The notes: a model not told the origin generated them from the letters alone. Shown: positions 36,384-45,083, counted from the first letter of the stretch. The stretch: 64,000 nt of DNA from Micromonospora olivasterospora (GCF_007830265.1 NZ_VLKE01000001.1:2976001-3040000), one strand, 5' to 3'. Made by a program: numbers and translations.

Positions 36384-37216
36384 TGGGCGAGACCTTCCAC
36401 GACCTCGCGCAGAGCGGCCCGCTGCTGCTGGCGGTCGGCGCGGCGGCGCTCGCCGGGCTGGTCAGCTTCCTCTCCCCGTGCGTCCTGCCACTGGTCCCCG
36501 GTTACCTCTCGTACGTCACCGGCCTGGCCGGCGCCGACCTGGAGGGCCGGGGGACGGGCCAGCCGGACGTGACGCCCGCCGGGGGCGGCGGCGTGGCGGT
36601 GCGCGAGGCGACCCGCGAGCGGGCCCGTACGGCGGCGGTCAAGGGCCGGGTGCTCGCCGGGACGCTGCTGTTCATCGGCGGCTTCACCGTCGTCTTCACC
36701 GCCACCGCGATCCTGTTCGCCAGCGTCGGCAAGGTTTTCATCCGCTACGAGCGGGCCCTGGAGATCGTCGTCGGCGCGCTGGTCGTCGTGCTCGGGCTGG
36801 CCTTCGTCGGGCTGATCCCCGGCCTGCAACGGGAGTTCCGCATCCACCGGCTGCCGTCCGCCGGCCTCGCCGGGGCGCCGGTCTTCGGCGCGGTCTTCGC
36901 GCTGAGCTGGATGCCCTGCACCGGCCCGACGCTCGGCGCGGTGCTCGGCATGGCCACGCCCGGCGGGCAGACCGACCGGGCCGTGGTGCTCGCGGTGGCG
37001 TACTGCCTCGGGCTGGGGATACCGTTCGTCGTCTTCGGGCTGGGCTTCCACCGCCTGCTCGGGGTGTTCCGCGCCGTCCGGCGCAACAGCCGCTGGGTCA
37101 CCCGGGTCGGGGGCGTGCTGCTGATCCTCATCGGCCTCGCGCTGGTCACCGGCGGGTGGACCAACTTCGTGATCTGGTTGCAGACGACCGTCGGCGTGGG
37201 CGAGGTGAGCATCTGA
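36383..37216 (+). CDS. ccdA: Cytochrome c biogenesis protein CcdA
   Basis: A 277-residue polytopic protein (about six membrane segments) of the DsbD/CcdA family that carries reducing equivalents across the membrane to the ResA-like protein. The paired redox Cys are visible in FLSPCVLPLVPGYLSYVTG (helix 1) and LSWMPCTGPTLGAVLG (helix 4). A charged loop of about 35 residues lies between helices 1 and 2. Overlaps at both ends place it in the ccs operon. Confidence 0.92.
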   Translation: MGETFHDLAQSGPLLLAVGAAALAGLVSFLSPCVLPLVPGYLSYVTGLAGADLEGRGTGQPDVTPAGGGGVAVREATRERARTAAVKGRVLAGTLLFIGGFTVVFTATAILFASVGKVFIRYERALEIVVGALVVVLGLAFVGLIPGLQREFRIHRLPSAGLAGAPVFGAVFALSWMPCTGPTLGAVLGMATPGGQTDRAVVLAVAYCLGLGIPFVVFGLGFHRLLGVFRAVRRNSRWVTRVGGVLLILIGLALVTGGWTNFVIWLQTTVGVGEVSI

Positions 37217-38883
37217 TGACGACCGTGGCGGACCGGCCCACCACGCCGGCCCCCGAGGCGCCCCGCCGCCGGCCCAACCCGGTGCTGACCCTGCTGCGCA
37301 ACTCGTGGCGGCAGCTCACCAGCATGCGTACGGCGCTGATCCTGCTCTTCCTGCTCGCCGTCGCGGCCATCCCCGGCTCGGTGCTGCCGCAGCGCGGCGT
37401 CAACCCGGAGAAGGTCAACGAGTACTTCGTCGACCACCCCGACCTGGCCCCCCGGCTGGACCGGATCGGCGCGTTCGAGGTCTTCGGGTCGGTCTGGTTC
37501 TCCGCGATCTACCTGCTGCTGTTCACGTCCCTGATCGGCTGCATCGTGCCCCGGCTGCGCGACCACGTCCGCGCGTTGCGCGCGCAGCCGCCGGCCGCGC
37601 CGAGGCGCCTGGACCGGCTGCCCCAGCACGCCACGCTCGCCGTGGCCACCGACGCCGAGGCCATCGCCGCCGAGCTGCGCCGGCGCCGCTGGCGGGTCGT
37701 GGTACGCGGCACGGAGGTCTCCGCCGAGAAGGGGTACCTCAAGGAGACCGGCAATCTGCTCTTCCACGTCTCGCTGGTCGCGGTGCTGCTCGGGGTCGCG
37801 CTCGGCTCCTGGTACGGCTGGCACGGCAACCGCCTGCTGGTGGCCGGCGCGGAGAACGAGTTCTGCAACACCCGGCAGCAGTACGCCGAGGCCAAGCTCG
37901 GCCCCCGCGTCGACAGCGCCGACCTGCCCCCGTTCTGCCTGACGCTGGACCACTTCGACGCGCGGTTCCTGGAGTCCGGGCAGCCGGACTACTATCGGGC
38001 CACCGTCGACGTGACGGACAAGGACGGCAAGCCCATCCGGGCGGCGGCGTCGTTCTCGGTCAACGACCCGTTGCGCCTCGGCGACGCCAACGTCTACCTG
38101 CTCGGCCACGGGTACGCGCCGATCCTGCGCTACACCGACCGGTACGGCAACTCCCAGACCAGCGCGATCCCGTTCCTGACCACCGGGGACGCCACCCTCA
38201 CCAGCGAGGGCGTGGCACCGTTCCCGGACGTCAACGTCGACCCGAAGACCGGCCAGCGCGATCCGAACCTCCAGGTCGCCTTCGAGGGGCTGTACCTGCC
38301 CACCGCGCCGCAGCAGGGGCCGTTCAACCGGTCGGAGTTCCCGACCGAGCGCAACCCGGCGGTGGTGCTGGTCGCGTACCGGGGGAACCTGGGCATGGAC
38401 GCCGGCATCCCCGGCTCGGTGTACAAGCTCGACCAGCGCCAGGTCACCAACGGCAAGCTCAAGCAGGTCGGCAACAAGAAGCTGGCCGTCGGCGAGAAGT
38501 GGACGCTGGACGACGGCAGCGTGCTGGAGTTCCTCGGCACCAAGCCGTACGTCACCCTGTCGGTGCGGTACGACCCCGGCTCCACGCTGCTGCTGGCCAG
38601 CTCGGCGGTGTTGCTGATCGGCCTGATGGGCGCCCTGTTCGGCAGGCGCCGCCGGGTCTGGTTCCGGGTGACGCCCGCCCCGGCGGGCGACGCCGGCGAC
38701 CCCGCCGGCGGATCTCCGACGAGCGGTAGTAGCTTGGTGGAGGCCGGTGGCCTGCCGCGCACCGACTATCCCGGGTTCGCCGACGAGTTCGCGCAGCTCG
38801 TCGCCGCCGTGCGCGGCGACGGGGAGCCGGCCGGGCGGCCCGACGCCGGGCGCCCCGCCGGGACGCGAGAAGGAGCCGAGTGA
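37216..38883 (+). CDS. resB: Cytochrome c biogenesis protein ResB (Ccs1)
   Basis: A 555-residue membrane protein forming, with CcsB, the system II heme handling and ligation complex. Three N-terminal hydrophobic segments (LILLFLLAVAAIPGSVLPQR, FSAIYLLLFTSLIGCIVPR, LLFHVSLVAVLLGVALG) precede a large extracytoplasmic domain. A fourth segment (LLLASSAVLLIGLMGALFG) comes near the C-terminus, followed by a polar tail. GSVLPQRGVNP and GCIVPRLRDH are family hallmarks. It overlaps ccdA at TGATG and ccsB at its 3' end. Confidence 0.92.
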   Translation: MTTVADRPTTPAPEAPRRRPNPVLTLLRNSWRQLTSMRTALILLFLLAVAAIPGSVLPQRGVNPEKVNEYFVDHPDLAPRLDRIGAFEVFGSVWFSAIYLLLFTSLIGCIVPRLRDHVRALRAQPPAAPRRLDRLPQHATLAVATDAEAIAAELRRRRWRVVVRGTEVSAEKGYLKETGNLLFHVSLVAVLLGVALGSWYGWHGNRLLVAGAENEFCNTRQQYAEAKLGPRVDSADLPPFCLTLDHFDARFLESGQPDYYRATVDVTDKDGKPIRAAASFSVNDPLRLGDANVYLLGHGYAPILRYTDRYGNSQTSAIPFLTTGDATLTSEGVAPFPDVNVDPKTGQRDPNLQVAFEGLYLPTAPQQGPFNRSEFPTERNPAVVLVAYRGNLGMDAGIPGSVYKLDQRQVTNGKLKQVGNKKLAVGEKWTLDDGSVLEFLGTKPYVTLSVRYDPGSTLLLASSAVLLIGLMGALFGRRRRVWFRVTPAPAGDAGDPAGGSPTSGSSLVEAGGLPRTDYPGFADEFAQLVAAVRGDGEPAGRPDAGRPAGTREGAE

Positions 38884-39871
38884 TGTCCGCACTCTCCGAC
38901 CACCTGGTCACGTTCGCGACCCTGGCGTACCTGGTCGCGATGATCTGCCACGCCGTCGAGTACGCCCTGGGTGACGCCCGGGCCCGCCTCGCCGCCCCGG
39001 CCGCCGCGCCCGCGCGCGAGCTGGTCGGCGCCGGGGTCGGCGGCTCCGGCGGCGTCGTCAAGGCCCCGCCGAGCCGGTCGCGCCCGCTGCCCCGGCCGAC
39101 CGCCCGGCGCGGCGGGCCCGGCTGGCCGGCCTCCTCGGAGTCGGGGTCACCGCGCTCGCCGCGGCGCTGCACCTGGCGGCCACGGCCACCCGCGGGATGG
39201 CCGCCGGCCGGATGCCGTGGGGCAACATGTACGAGTACGTGCTCACGGTCTCGTTCATCGGGGTCGCCGCGTGGCTCGTCGTGCTCTGGAAGCGCCCCTC
39301 GCTGCGCCGGCTGGGGCTTTTCCTCACCCTCGTCATGGTGCTGCTGTTGGCGTTCGCCGAGCTGAAGCTCTACGTCGAGGTGGTGCCGCTGATGCCGGCG
39401 CTGCAGTCGTACTGGTTCGTCGTCCACGTCTCGACGATCATCTTCGCCTCCGGCGTCTTCCTGCTGGGCGTGGTGCCGGCCGTCGCGTTCCTCATGCGCA
39501 ACGGGTACGAGCAGGGCAGGCGCAGCTTCCCGTACACCCTGGCCCGGCGGCTGCCGGCGGCGGCCGGCCTGGAGCGGCTGACCTTCGCGCTGCACGCCTT
39601 CTCGTTCCCGCTGTTCACCTTCGCGGTGATCGCCGGGGCCATCTGGGCGGAGGCCGCGTGGGGCCGGCCGTGGGGCTGGGACCCGAAGGAGACCTGGGCG
39701 TTCATTTCGTGGGTGGTGTACGCCGGCTACCTGCACGCCCGGGCCACCCCGAGCGTGCGGCGCAACGTCGCCACCTGGATCGCGGTGCTCGGATTCCTCA
39801 CCATGCTGATGAACCTGTTCGGCGTGAACTTCTTCTTCACCGGCCTGCACTCGTACGCCGGGGTCAACTGA
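38883..39871 (+). pseudogene. ccsB: Cytochrome c biogenesis protein CcsB, interrupted by a one-base frameshift
   Basis: CcsB presents heme to apocytochrome c. The N-terminal part in the first frame (MSALSDHLVTFATLAYLVAM, AVEYALGDARARLAAPA) is normal. The rest, including MPWGNMYEYVLT and the heme-binding WDPKETWAFISWVVYAGYLH, is in another frame. Adding one C to CCCC at 39064-39067 restores a continuous protein through KAPAEPVAPAAPADRPARRA. Since ResB and the other partners are intact and system II is needed for the cytochrome bcc branch, a base missing from the assembly is more likely than true loss. An ATG at 39197 would give only the C-terminal 224 residues. Confidence 0.82.
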
Positions 39872-39896
39872 GCACATAGGCCGACGCAGGGCCGAG

Positions 39897-39912
39897 GTAC
39901 AGTTTTCTGTAC
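39897..39912. promoter_or_regulatory. YefM-type palindromic operator
   Basis: GTACAGTTTTCTGTAC is a perfect inverted repeat 19 bases upstream of the antitoxin start. Its right arm contains TGTACA, the hexamer recognised by YefM in other bacteria. It marks autoregulation of the module. Confidence 0.75.
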
Positions 39913-39931
39913 ACGCGCCACGGAGGTGACC

Positions 39932-40207
39932 ATGCGGACCGTGAACTTCACCCAGCTACGTCAGAACCTGGCCGCCGAGCTCGACAGCGTCATCAACGAC
40001 GCGGAGGAAGTCGTGGTGACCCGGTCGGGCCACGAGCCGGTCGTCATCGTCCCCCTCGCCGAGTACGAGGCGATGAAGGAGACCGAGTATCTCCTCCGTA
40101 ACCCGAGCAACGCCGCGGCGCTGCGCCGGTCGATCGCGGAACTCGGGCGAGGCGACGCCGAGGAGCGGGAACTCATGGACCCGGCCTCGGTTCGTGATGT
40201 CGCGTGA
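39932..40207 (+). CDS. YefM/Phd-family antitoxin
   Basis: A 91-residue antitoxin that represses its own promoter and neutralises a YoeB-type RNase. The Phd/YefM N-terminal DNA-binding fold is clear: MRTVNFTQLRQNLAAELDSV, VVVTRSGHEPVVIVPLAEYE and ETEYLLRNPSNAAALRRSI, the last being the toxin-binding segment. The ATG at 39932 follows GGAGG; a GTG six bases earlier is in frame. The stop overlaps the toxin start by 4 bases. Confidence 0.9.
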   Translation: MRTVNFTQLRQNLAAELDSVINDAEEVVVTRSGHEPVVIVPLAEYEAMKETEYLLRNPSNAAALRRSIAELGRGDAEERELMDPASVRDVA

Positions 40208-40569
40208 GGCTGGTCTTCACGCCGACGGCATGGAGCCAGTACCTCAGTCACACCGACCGTAAGTTGGTCAAACGGATCAACGATCTCATTGCCGACGTCA
40301 TGCGTAACGGCTACGAGGGCATCGGCAAGCCGGAACCGCTTCGCGGGGAGTTGTCGGGCTTCTGGTCCAGGCGGATCGATCGCGAGCACCGGCTGGTGTA
40401 CCGGATAAACAACGCCGGGGTGCCGACGTCTGGCGCCGGTCCCGGCGCCGGTACGACAGCGCCGTGCTCGGGCCCACGTTCGAGGAGATCGTCCGCCAGT
40501 GGGCTCTTCAATTCGCCGATCCCGAACTCCTCGGCGGGATCGTGGCGGAGGCGAGCGCGGCGACGCTGA
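40204..40569 (+). CDS. YoeB-like toxin with replaced C-terminus (probably inactive)
   Basis: The first about 73 residues match YoeB: MRLVFTPTAWSQYLSHTDRK, LVKRINDLIADV, EGIGKPEPLRGELSGFWSRR and IDREHRLVYRI. YoeB normally ends after about 84 residues with QCRYHY, whose His-Tyr pair is catalytic. Here that end is absent and the frame continues into 45 unrelated Gly/Ala/Ser/Arg residues read from a degraded ATPase gene. The conserved Glu and Arg remain but the essential C-terminal residues are missing, so the RNase is predicted dead. The junction is near base 40420. Confidence 0.8.
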   Translation: MRLVFTPTAWSQYLSHTDRKLVKRINDLIADVMRNGYEGIGKPEPLRGELSGFWSRRIDREHRLVYRINNAGVPTSGAGPGAGTTAPCSGPRSRRSSASGLFNSPIPNSSAGSWRRRARRR

Positions 40570-40874
40570 CCGACCCGTCCAGTCGTACCAGCCACGAGCT
40601 GGACCTGGTCGCGCTCGGTGAGCCGCCCTTCGGTGACGGGGCACGCCCGGTGCTCGCGATCGGCGAGGTCAAGTGGGGGCGGACGCTGGGCCGGCCCGAC
40701 CTGGAGCGCCTGGCGCGGGTGCGCGACCTGCTGGCGGGGCGGGCGGGAGTCGACGCGTCGGACGCCCGCCTGCTGCTGGCCAGCGCGACCGGCTTCACCG
40801 AGGAGTTGGCGCGGACGGCCGACGGCCGGCGGGACGTGGTGCTGGTGGACGCCGCCCGCCTGTACGCGGACTGA
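40420..40874 (+). pseudogene. 3' remnant of a DUF234/archaeal-type AAA ATPase gene
   Basis: From about 40422, in a frame different from the toxin, the sequence reads DVWRRSRRRYDSAVLGPTFE, EIVRQWALQF and then HELDLVALGE, VLAIGEVKWGRTLGRPDLER and LLLASATGFTEELA. This is the C-terminal DUF234 part (nuclease-like, with an IGEVKW core) of large P-loop ATPases. The ATPase domain itself is missing. A GTG at 40464 would allow a 136-residue peptide. A deletion appears to have joined the end of this gene to the middle of the toxin gene. Confidence 0.7.
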
Positions 40875-40937
40875 GGCGGGCCGGGTCACACCACCCGGCT
40901 TGGCTCGCCGGACGGCCGGTGGGGGAGACTGGCAGGC

Positions 40938-42401
40938 ATGGCGGCTCGTGGCTTCCCGTACACCGATCTCAAGGACTTCCTCGCGGCGCTGGAGCGGGCG
41001 GGGGAGCTGCGGCGGGTGAGCGTCCCGGTCGACCCGACGCTGGAGATCAGCGAGATCGTGACCCGGACGGTGCGGGCCGGCGGGCCGGCGCTGCTGTTCG
41101 AGCGCCCCACCCGGGGCGAGATGCCGGTGGCGGTCAACCTCTTCGGCACCGAGAAGCGGATGGCGATGGCGCTCGGCGTCGACTCGCTGGACGAGATCGG
41201 CCAGCGGATCGGCGCGCTGGTCAAGCCGGAGCTGCCGGTCGGCTGGTCGGGCATCCGCGAGGGCCTCGGCAAGGTGCTCCAGCTCAAGTCCGTGCCGCCG
41301 CGCAAGGTGAGGACCGCCCCCTGCCAGCAGGTGGTCTACCGGGGCGACGACGTCGACCTGAACCGGCTGCCCGGCCTCCAGGTGTGGCCCGGCGACGGCG
41401 GGGTCTTCCACAACTTCGGGCTGACCCACACCAAGCACCCGGAGACCGGCAAGCGCAACCTCGGCCTGTACCGGCTCCAGCAGCACTCCCGCAACACCCT
41501 CGGGATGCACTGGCAGATCCACAAGGACTCCACCGCGCACCACGCGGTCGCCGAGCGGCTGGGGCAGCGGCTGCCGGTCGCGGTGGCGATCGGCTGCGAC
41601 CCCGTCGTCTCGTACGCGGCCAGCGCGCCGCTGCCCAGCGACATCGACGAGTACCTGTTCGCCGGGTTCCTGCGCGGCGAGCGGGTGGAAATGGTGGACT
41701 GCCTGACCGTCCCGCTCCAGGTGCCGGCGCACGCCCAGGTGGTGCTGGAGGGCTACCTGGAGCCCGGGGAGCGGCTGCCCGAGGGGCCGTTCGGGGACCA
41801 CACCGGCTTCTACACCCCCGTCGAGCCGTTCCCCGTGCTGCACGTCGAGGCGATGACCATGCAGCGCGACCCGGTCTACCACTCGATCGTCACCTCGAAG
41901 CCGCCGCAGGAGGACCACGGCCTCGGCAAGGCCACCGAGCGGATCTTCCAGCCGCTGCTCAAGCTGCTGATCCCGGACATCGTCGACTACGATCTGCCGG
42001 CCGCCGGAGTGTTCCACAACTGCGCGATCGTGTCGATCCGCAAGCGGTACCCGAAGCACGCCCAGAAGGTGATGAACGCGATCTGGGGCGCCCACCTCAT
42101 GTCGCTGACCAAGCTGATCGTGGTCGTCGACGAGGACTGCGACGTGCACGACTACCACGAGGTCGCCTTCCGCGCGTTCGGCAACGTCGACTACGCCCGG
42201 GACCTGCTGCTCACCGAGGGGCCCGTCGACCACCTCGACCACTCGTCGTACCAGCAGTTCTGGGGCGGCAAGGCGGGCGTCGACGCCACCCGGAAGCTGC
42301 CGGAGGAGGGCTACACCCGGGGCTGGCCGGAGGAGATGACCATGTCGCCGGAGGTCGTCTCCCTGGTCGACAAACGCTGGAAGGAGTACGGGATCCGATG
42401 A
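40938..42401 (+). CDS. UbiD-family decarboxylase, menaquinone biosynthesis type
   Basis: A 487-residue prenylated-FMN-dependent decarboxylase. Family landmarks: YTDLKDFLAALERAGELRRV, PALLFERPTRGEMPVAVNLF, HWQIHKDSTAHH, and the catalytic region EGPFGDHTGFYTPVEPFPVL with the E-x-P-F-G-D signature. In genomes with the futalosine route, the UbiD-like enzyme removes the carboxyl group of the prenylated 1,4-dihydroxy-6-naphthoate product. The adjacent UbiA-like gene overlaps its stop and ubiX, which makes its cofactor, is nearby, so this role is likely. Confidence 0.9.
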   Translation: MAARGFPYTDLKDFLAALERAGELRRVSVPVDPTLEISEIVTRTVRAGGPALLFERPTRGEMPVAVNLFGTEKRMAMALGVDSLDEIGQRIGALVKPELPVGWSGIREGLGKVLQLKSVPPRKVRTAPCQQVVYRGDDVDLNRLPGLQVWPGDGGVFHNFGLTHTKHPETGKRNLGLYRLQQHSRNTLGMHWQIHKDSTAHHAVAERLGQRLPVAVAIGCDPVVSYAASAPLPSDIDEYLFAGFLRGERVEMVDCLTVPLQVPAHAQVVLEGYLEPGERLPEGPFGDHTGFYTPVEPFPVLHVEAMTMQRDPVYHSIVTSKPPQEDHGLGKATERIFQPLLKLLIPDIVDYDLPAAGVFHNCAIVSIRKRYPKHAQKVMNAIWGAHLMSLTKLIVVVDEDCDVHDYHEVAFRAFGNVDYARDLLLTEGPVDHLDHSSYQQFWGGKAGVDATRKLPEEGYTRGWPEEMTMSPEVVSLVDKRWKEYGIR

Positions 42402-43309
42402 CCGCGGTGCTGGAGCCCGTCGAACGCCCGGGCCGGGTGAAATCGTTCCTCCGGCTGGTCGCGATCGAGCACTCGGTCTTCGCGCTGCCGTTCGCGTACC
42501 TGTCGGCGCTGACCGCGATGCAGGTCCACGGCGGGCGGGTGCGCTGGCTGGACCTGCTGCTGATCACCGTGGCGATGGTCGGGGCGCGGACGTTCGCGAT
42601 GGCCGCCAACCGCATCCTCGACCGGCGGATCGACGCCCGGAACCCGCGTACCGCGAACCGGGAACTGGTCACCGGCGCGGTGAGCGTGCGGACGGCCTGG
42701 ACCGGCGCGGCCGTCGCGCTGGTCGTCTTCCTGGCCGCCGCCGCCCTGCTCAACCCGCTCTGCCTGGTGCTCGCGCCGCTGGCGGTGGTGCCGCTGGTCG
42801 TCTACCCGTACGGCAAGCGGTTCACCAACTGGCCGCACGCCATCCTGGCGGTCGCCCAGGCGGTCGGCCCGGTCGGCGCCTGGCTCGCGGTCACCGGCAC
42901 CCTCGACGGCTCGGGGCCGGCGTGGCTGCTCGGCGCGGCCGTCGGCCTGTGGATCGGCGGCTTCGACCTGATCTACGCCTGCCAGGACGCCGACGTCGAC
43001 CGGAAGATCGGCGTGCACAGCGTCCCGGCCCGGTACGGGCTGCGCTTCGCCCTGCACGCCTCCACCGTCGCGCACGTGGTGACGTTCGCGCTGTTCATCT
43101 GGTTCGGCGCGCTGATCGGGTTCGGCTGGCTCTGGTGGATCGGGCTGGCGCTGACGGCCGTCGCGTTCGGCTACCAGCACCTGGTGGTCAGCCCGACCGA
43201 CCTGGGCCGCGTCAACCGGGCGTTCTTCACCGCCAACGGGTTCGTCGGCATCGCGCTGTTCGTCTTCGCCCTGCTCGACCTGGTCGTCCGCCTCGGCCTG
43301 CGCCCCTGA
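42398..43309 (+). CDS. mqnP: UbiA-family prenyltransferase (MqnP-like)
   Basis: A 303-residue integral membrane prenyltransferase with about eight hydrophobic helices. The two Asp-rich motifs are NRILDRRIDARNPRT (first, binding diphosphate) and DLIYACQDADVDRKIG (second). The length and the phrase AIEHSVFALPFAYLSA resemble MqnP, which prenylates 1,4-dihydroxy-6-naphthoate in the futalosine pathway. The start ATG overlaps the UbiD-like stop. It is convergent with the terpene synthase gene, 10 bases away. Confidence 0.87.
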   Translation: MTAVLEPVERPGRVKSFLRLVAIEHSVFALPFAYLSALTAMQVHGGRVRWLDLLLITVAMVGARTFAMAANRILDRRIDARNPRTANRELVTGAVSVRTAWTGAAVALVVFLAAAALLNPLCLVLAPLAVVPLVVYPYGKRFTNWPHAILAVAQAVGPVGAWLAVTGTLDGSGPAWLLGAAVGLWIGGFDLIYACQDADVDRKIGVHSVPARYGLRFALHASTVAHVVTFALFIWFGALIGFGWLWWIGLALTAVAFGYQHLVVSPTDLGRVNRAFFTANGFVGIALFVFALLDLVVRLGLRP

Positions 43310-43319
43310 CCCGCGCCCC

Positions 43320-44276
43320 TCACCGCACCGCGTAGCGGGCGCTCTCCAGGGTCCAGTCGACGGTGCCCCGGACGGCGTCGGCCACCCCGTCGAGGTGGGC
43401 GGCGACGGCCTCGTCCAGCCCCGGGCCGAACGACGGCACCGCCGCGCGCAGCGCCACGAACTGGCTCATCGTCGCCCGCCAGCGCTCGGCGGCCAGGTCG
43501 ACCGCCTCGGTTACCGGGACGCCCCGCTCGGCGGCCAGCGCCAGGACCAGGTTGTGCCCGCCCGCGGTGGCCCGGTCCCGCTCCAGCGAGGCGATGTCGT
43601 TGTACCAGGAGAGCAGGTCGTTGCCGGCGTCGGCGAGCCGGAGTAGCGCCGGGTGGTGGTAGACCGCGTCGGGCAGCGGTCGGCCGCTGACGAACTCGAT
43701 CAGCGGGTACGCCACGTACGCCGCCGAGGTGGCGCGGCGCAGCTCGACGTACCCGGCCACGTCCGGCGGCCGGCCGGCCGCCTTCTCCAGCGCCTCCCGC
43801 CACGCGCCGTGCAGGTGGTGGCCGACCGCGGCGGCGAACCGCAGCCGCCAGCGGACGGGCATCCGGCGGCGCGGCTCCCGCCAGGCCCGCACCAGCAGCC
43901 GGCGCAGCGGGCCCGTGAGCCCCGGATGGCGGGCCCGGGGACCCTCCCGCAGCACCGAGAGTGCCCCGTCGCGCAGCGCGCGGATCTGACCGGGGGTCAG
44001 CCGGCCCGGCCCGTCACAGGCGTCGTCGACGAGGAAGAACCAGGTGAACAGGGCGGCCAGCGAGCGCAGGTCCGGCTCGGTTGCCCTCGGGTAGAGCCGG
44101 CCGGCGTACCGGGCGAAGGCGGCGCGGGACAGCCGGTCCAGGGCCGGGCGGTCCAGCGGCAGGCCGAGGCCGGGCAACTGCCCGTCGAGCCACCGCTGCA
44201 CCCCGTCGGCGTGCGGCGACAGCCGAGGCGGGATCGGGCATTCGGAGCGTAGCGACCAGAGGACCGCGTGAATCAT
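43320..44276 (-). CDS. Class I terpene synthase
   Basis: A 318-residue bacterial terpene cyclase. The Asp-rich metal motif is FFLVDDACDGPG (DDxxD, about 82-86) and the second metal motif is the NSE-like NDLLSWYNDIASLERD (about 220-235); a basic RY pair follows near the end (ESARYAVR). The ATG at 44276 has GGAGG 9 bases upstream. No prenyl diphosphate synthase, P450 or methyltransferase gene is next to it, so it probably draws on a general farnesyl or geranyl diphosphate pool. It is divergent from ubiX and inserted within the menaquinone genes. Product cannot be predicted. Confidence 0.87.
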   Translation of the reverse strand: MIHAVLWSLRSECPIPPRLSPHADGVQRWLDGQLPGLGLPLDRPALDRLSRAAFARYAGRLYPRATEPDLRSLAALFTWFFLVDDACDGPGRLTPGQIRALRDGALSVLREGPRARHPGLTGPLRRLLVRAWREPRRRMPVRWRLRFAAAVGHHLHGAWREALEKAAGRPPDVAGYVELRRATSAAYVAYPLIEFVSGRPLPDAVYHHPALLRLADAGNDLLSWYNDIASLERDRATAGGHNLVLALAAERGVPVTEAVDLAAERWRATMSQFVALRAAVPSFGPGLDEAVAAHLDGVADAVRGTVDWTLESARYAVR

Positions 44277-44350
44277 TTTCCGATTCCTCCCCGTGTGGGC
44301 GCGCTTGCCCCGAAAGCATGGCAGGTCGGCCCGGCGCGTGAGCGGCCGGG

Positions 44351-44369
44351 CTGTGTGTGTGTATGTATG
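44351..44369. repeat. Short TG/TATG microsatellite
   Basis: CTGTGTGTGTGTATGTATGG lies in the 139-base divergent spacer between the terpene synthase and ubiX. It is a simple TG-repeat stretch in otherwise GC-rich DNA, perhaps part of the promoter of either gene. Confidence 0.55.
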
Positions 44370-44415
44370 GGGGGCGCTCGTCGCCGGCCCCGCTCGACCA
44401 GGCAGGCTGGACCGT

Positions 44416-45045
44416 ATGCGCGAACCATGGGTGGTGGGGGTCTCCGGGGCCTCGGGTACGCCGTACGCGGCGGCGGTCATCCGCGGGCTGCTCGACGCGG
44501 GCGAACCCGTGGACCTGATCGTCTCCCGGGCCGCCCGCCTGACCATCCTCGACGAAACCGGACGGGGCTTCCGCGACGGGCACTGGGCGGACGACCTGGC
44601 GGCCTGGCTCGGGCGCGACCTGTCCGGCGACGACCTGCGGCACTGGCCCGCCGGTGATCTCGCCGCCGGCCCCAGCAGCGGCTCCTACCGGGTGCGCGGC
44701 ATGGCGGTCGTCCCGGCGAGCACGGCGGCCTGCGCCGGCATCGCCATCGGGCTCTCGAAGGATCTGTTGCAGCGCGCGGCGGAGGTCAACCTCAAGGAGC
44801 GCCGGCCGGTGGTGGTGGTGCCACGCGAGACGCCCGTGACCCGCAGCCACCTGGAGCACCTGATCGCCCTGCTCGACGCCGGGGCGGTGGTGCTGCCCGC
44901 CAGTCCCGGATTCTACGGCGCCGGGGCGTCCGCCTCGGCCCAGCAGCTCGTCGACTTCGTGGCGGGCAAGGTGCTCGACGCGCTGGGCGTCCCGCACACC
45001 CTGTTCCGGCGCTGGGCCGGCGAGCTGGGCGCGGACCGCGCCTGA
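44416..45045 (+). CDS. ubiX: Flavin prenyltransferase UbiX
   Basis: A 209-residue enzyme joining a dimethylallyl group to FMN to make the cofactor of UbiD decarboxylases. The flavin-binding GVSGASGTPYAAAV (about 9-22), the central MAVVPASTAACAGIAIGLSK and RPVVVVPRETPVTRSHLEHL are diagnostic. The UbiD-like gene two kilobases upstream is its natural client. A terminator hairpin lies 38 bases downstream. Confidence 0.93.
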   Translation: MREPWVVGVSGASGTPYAAAVIRGLLDAGEPVDLIVSRAARLTILDETGRGFRDGHWADDLAAWLGRDLSGDDLRHWPAGDLAAGPSSGSYRVRGMAVVPASTAACAGIAIGLSKDLLQRAAEVNLKERRPVVVVPRETPVTRSHLEHLIALLDAGAVVLPASPGFYGAGASASAQQLVDFVAGKVLDALGVPHTLFRRWAGELGADRA

Positions 45046-45083
45046 CCCGGCGCGGGGTCCGCACGCGGATCGGGTGGCCGGCA

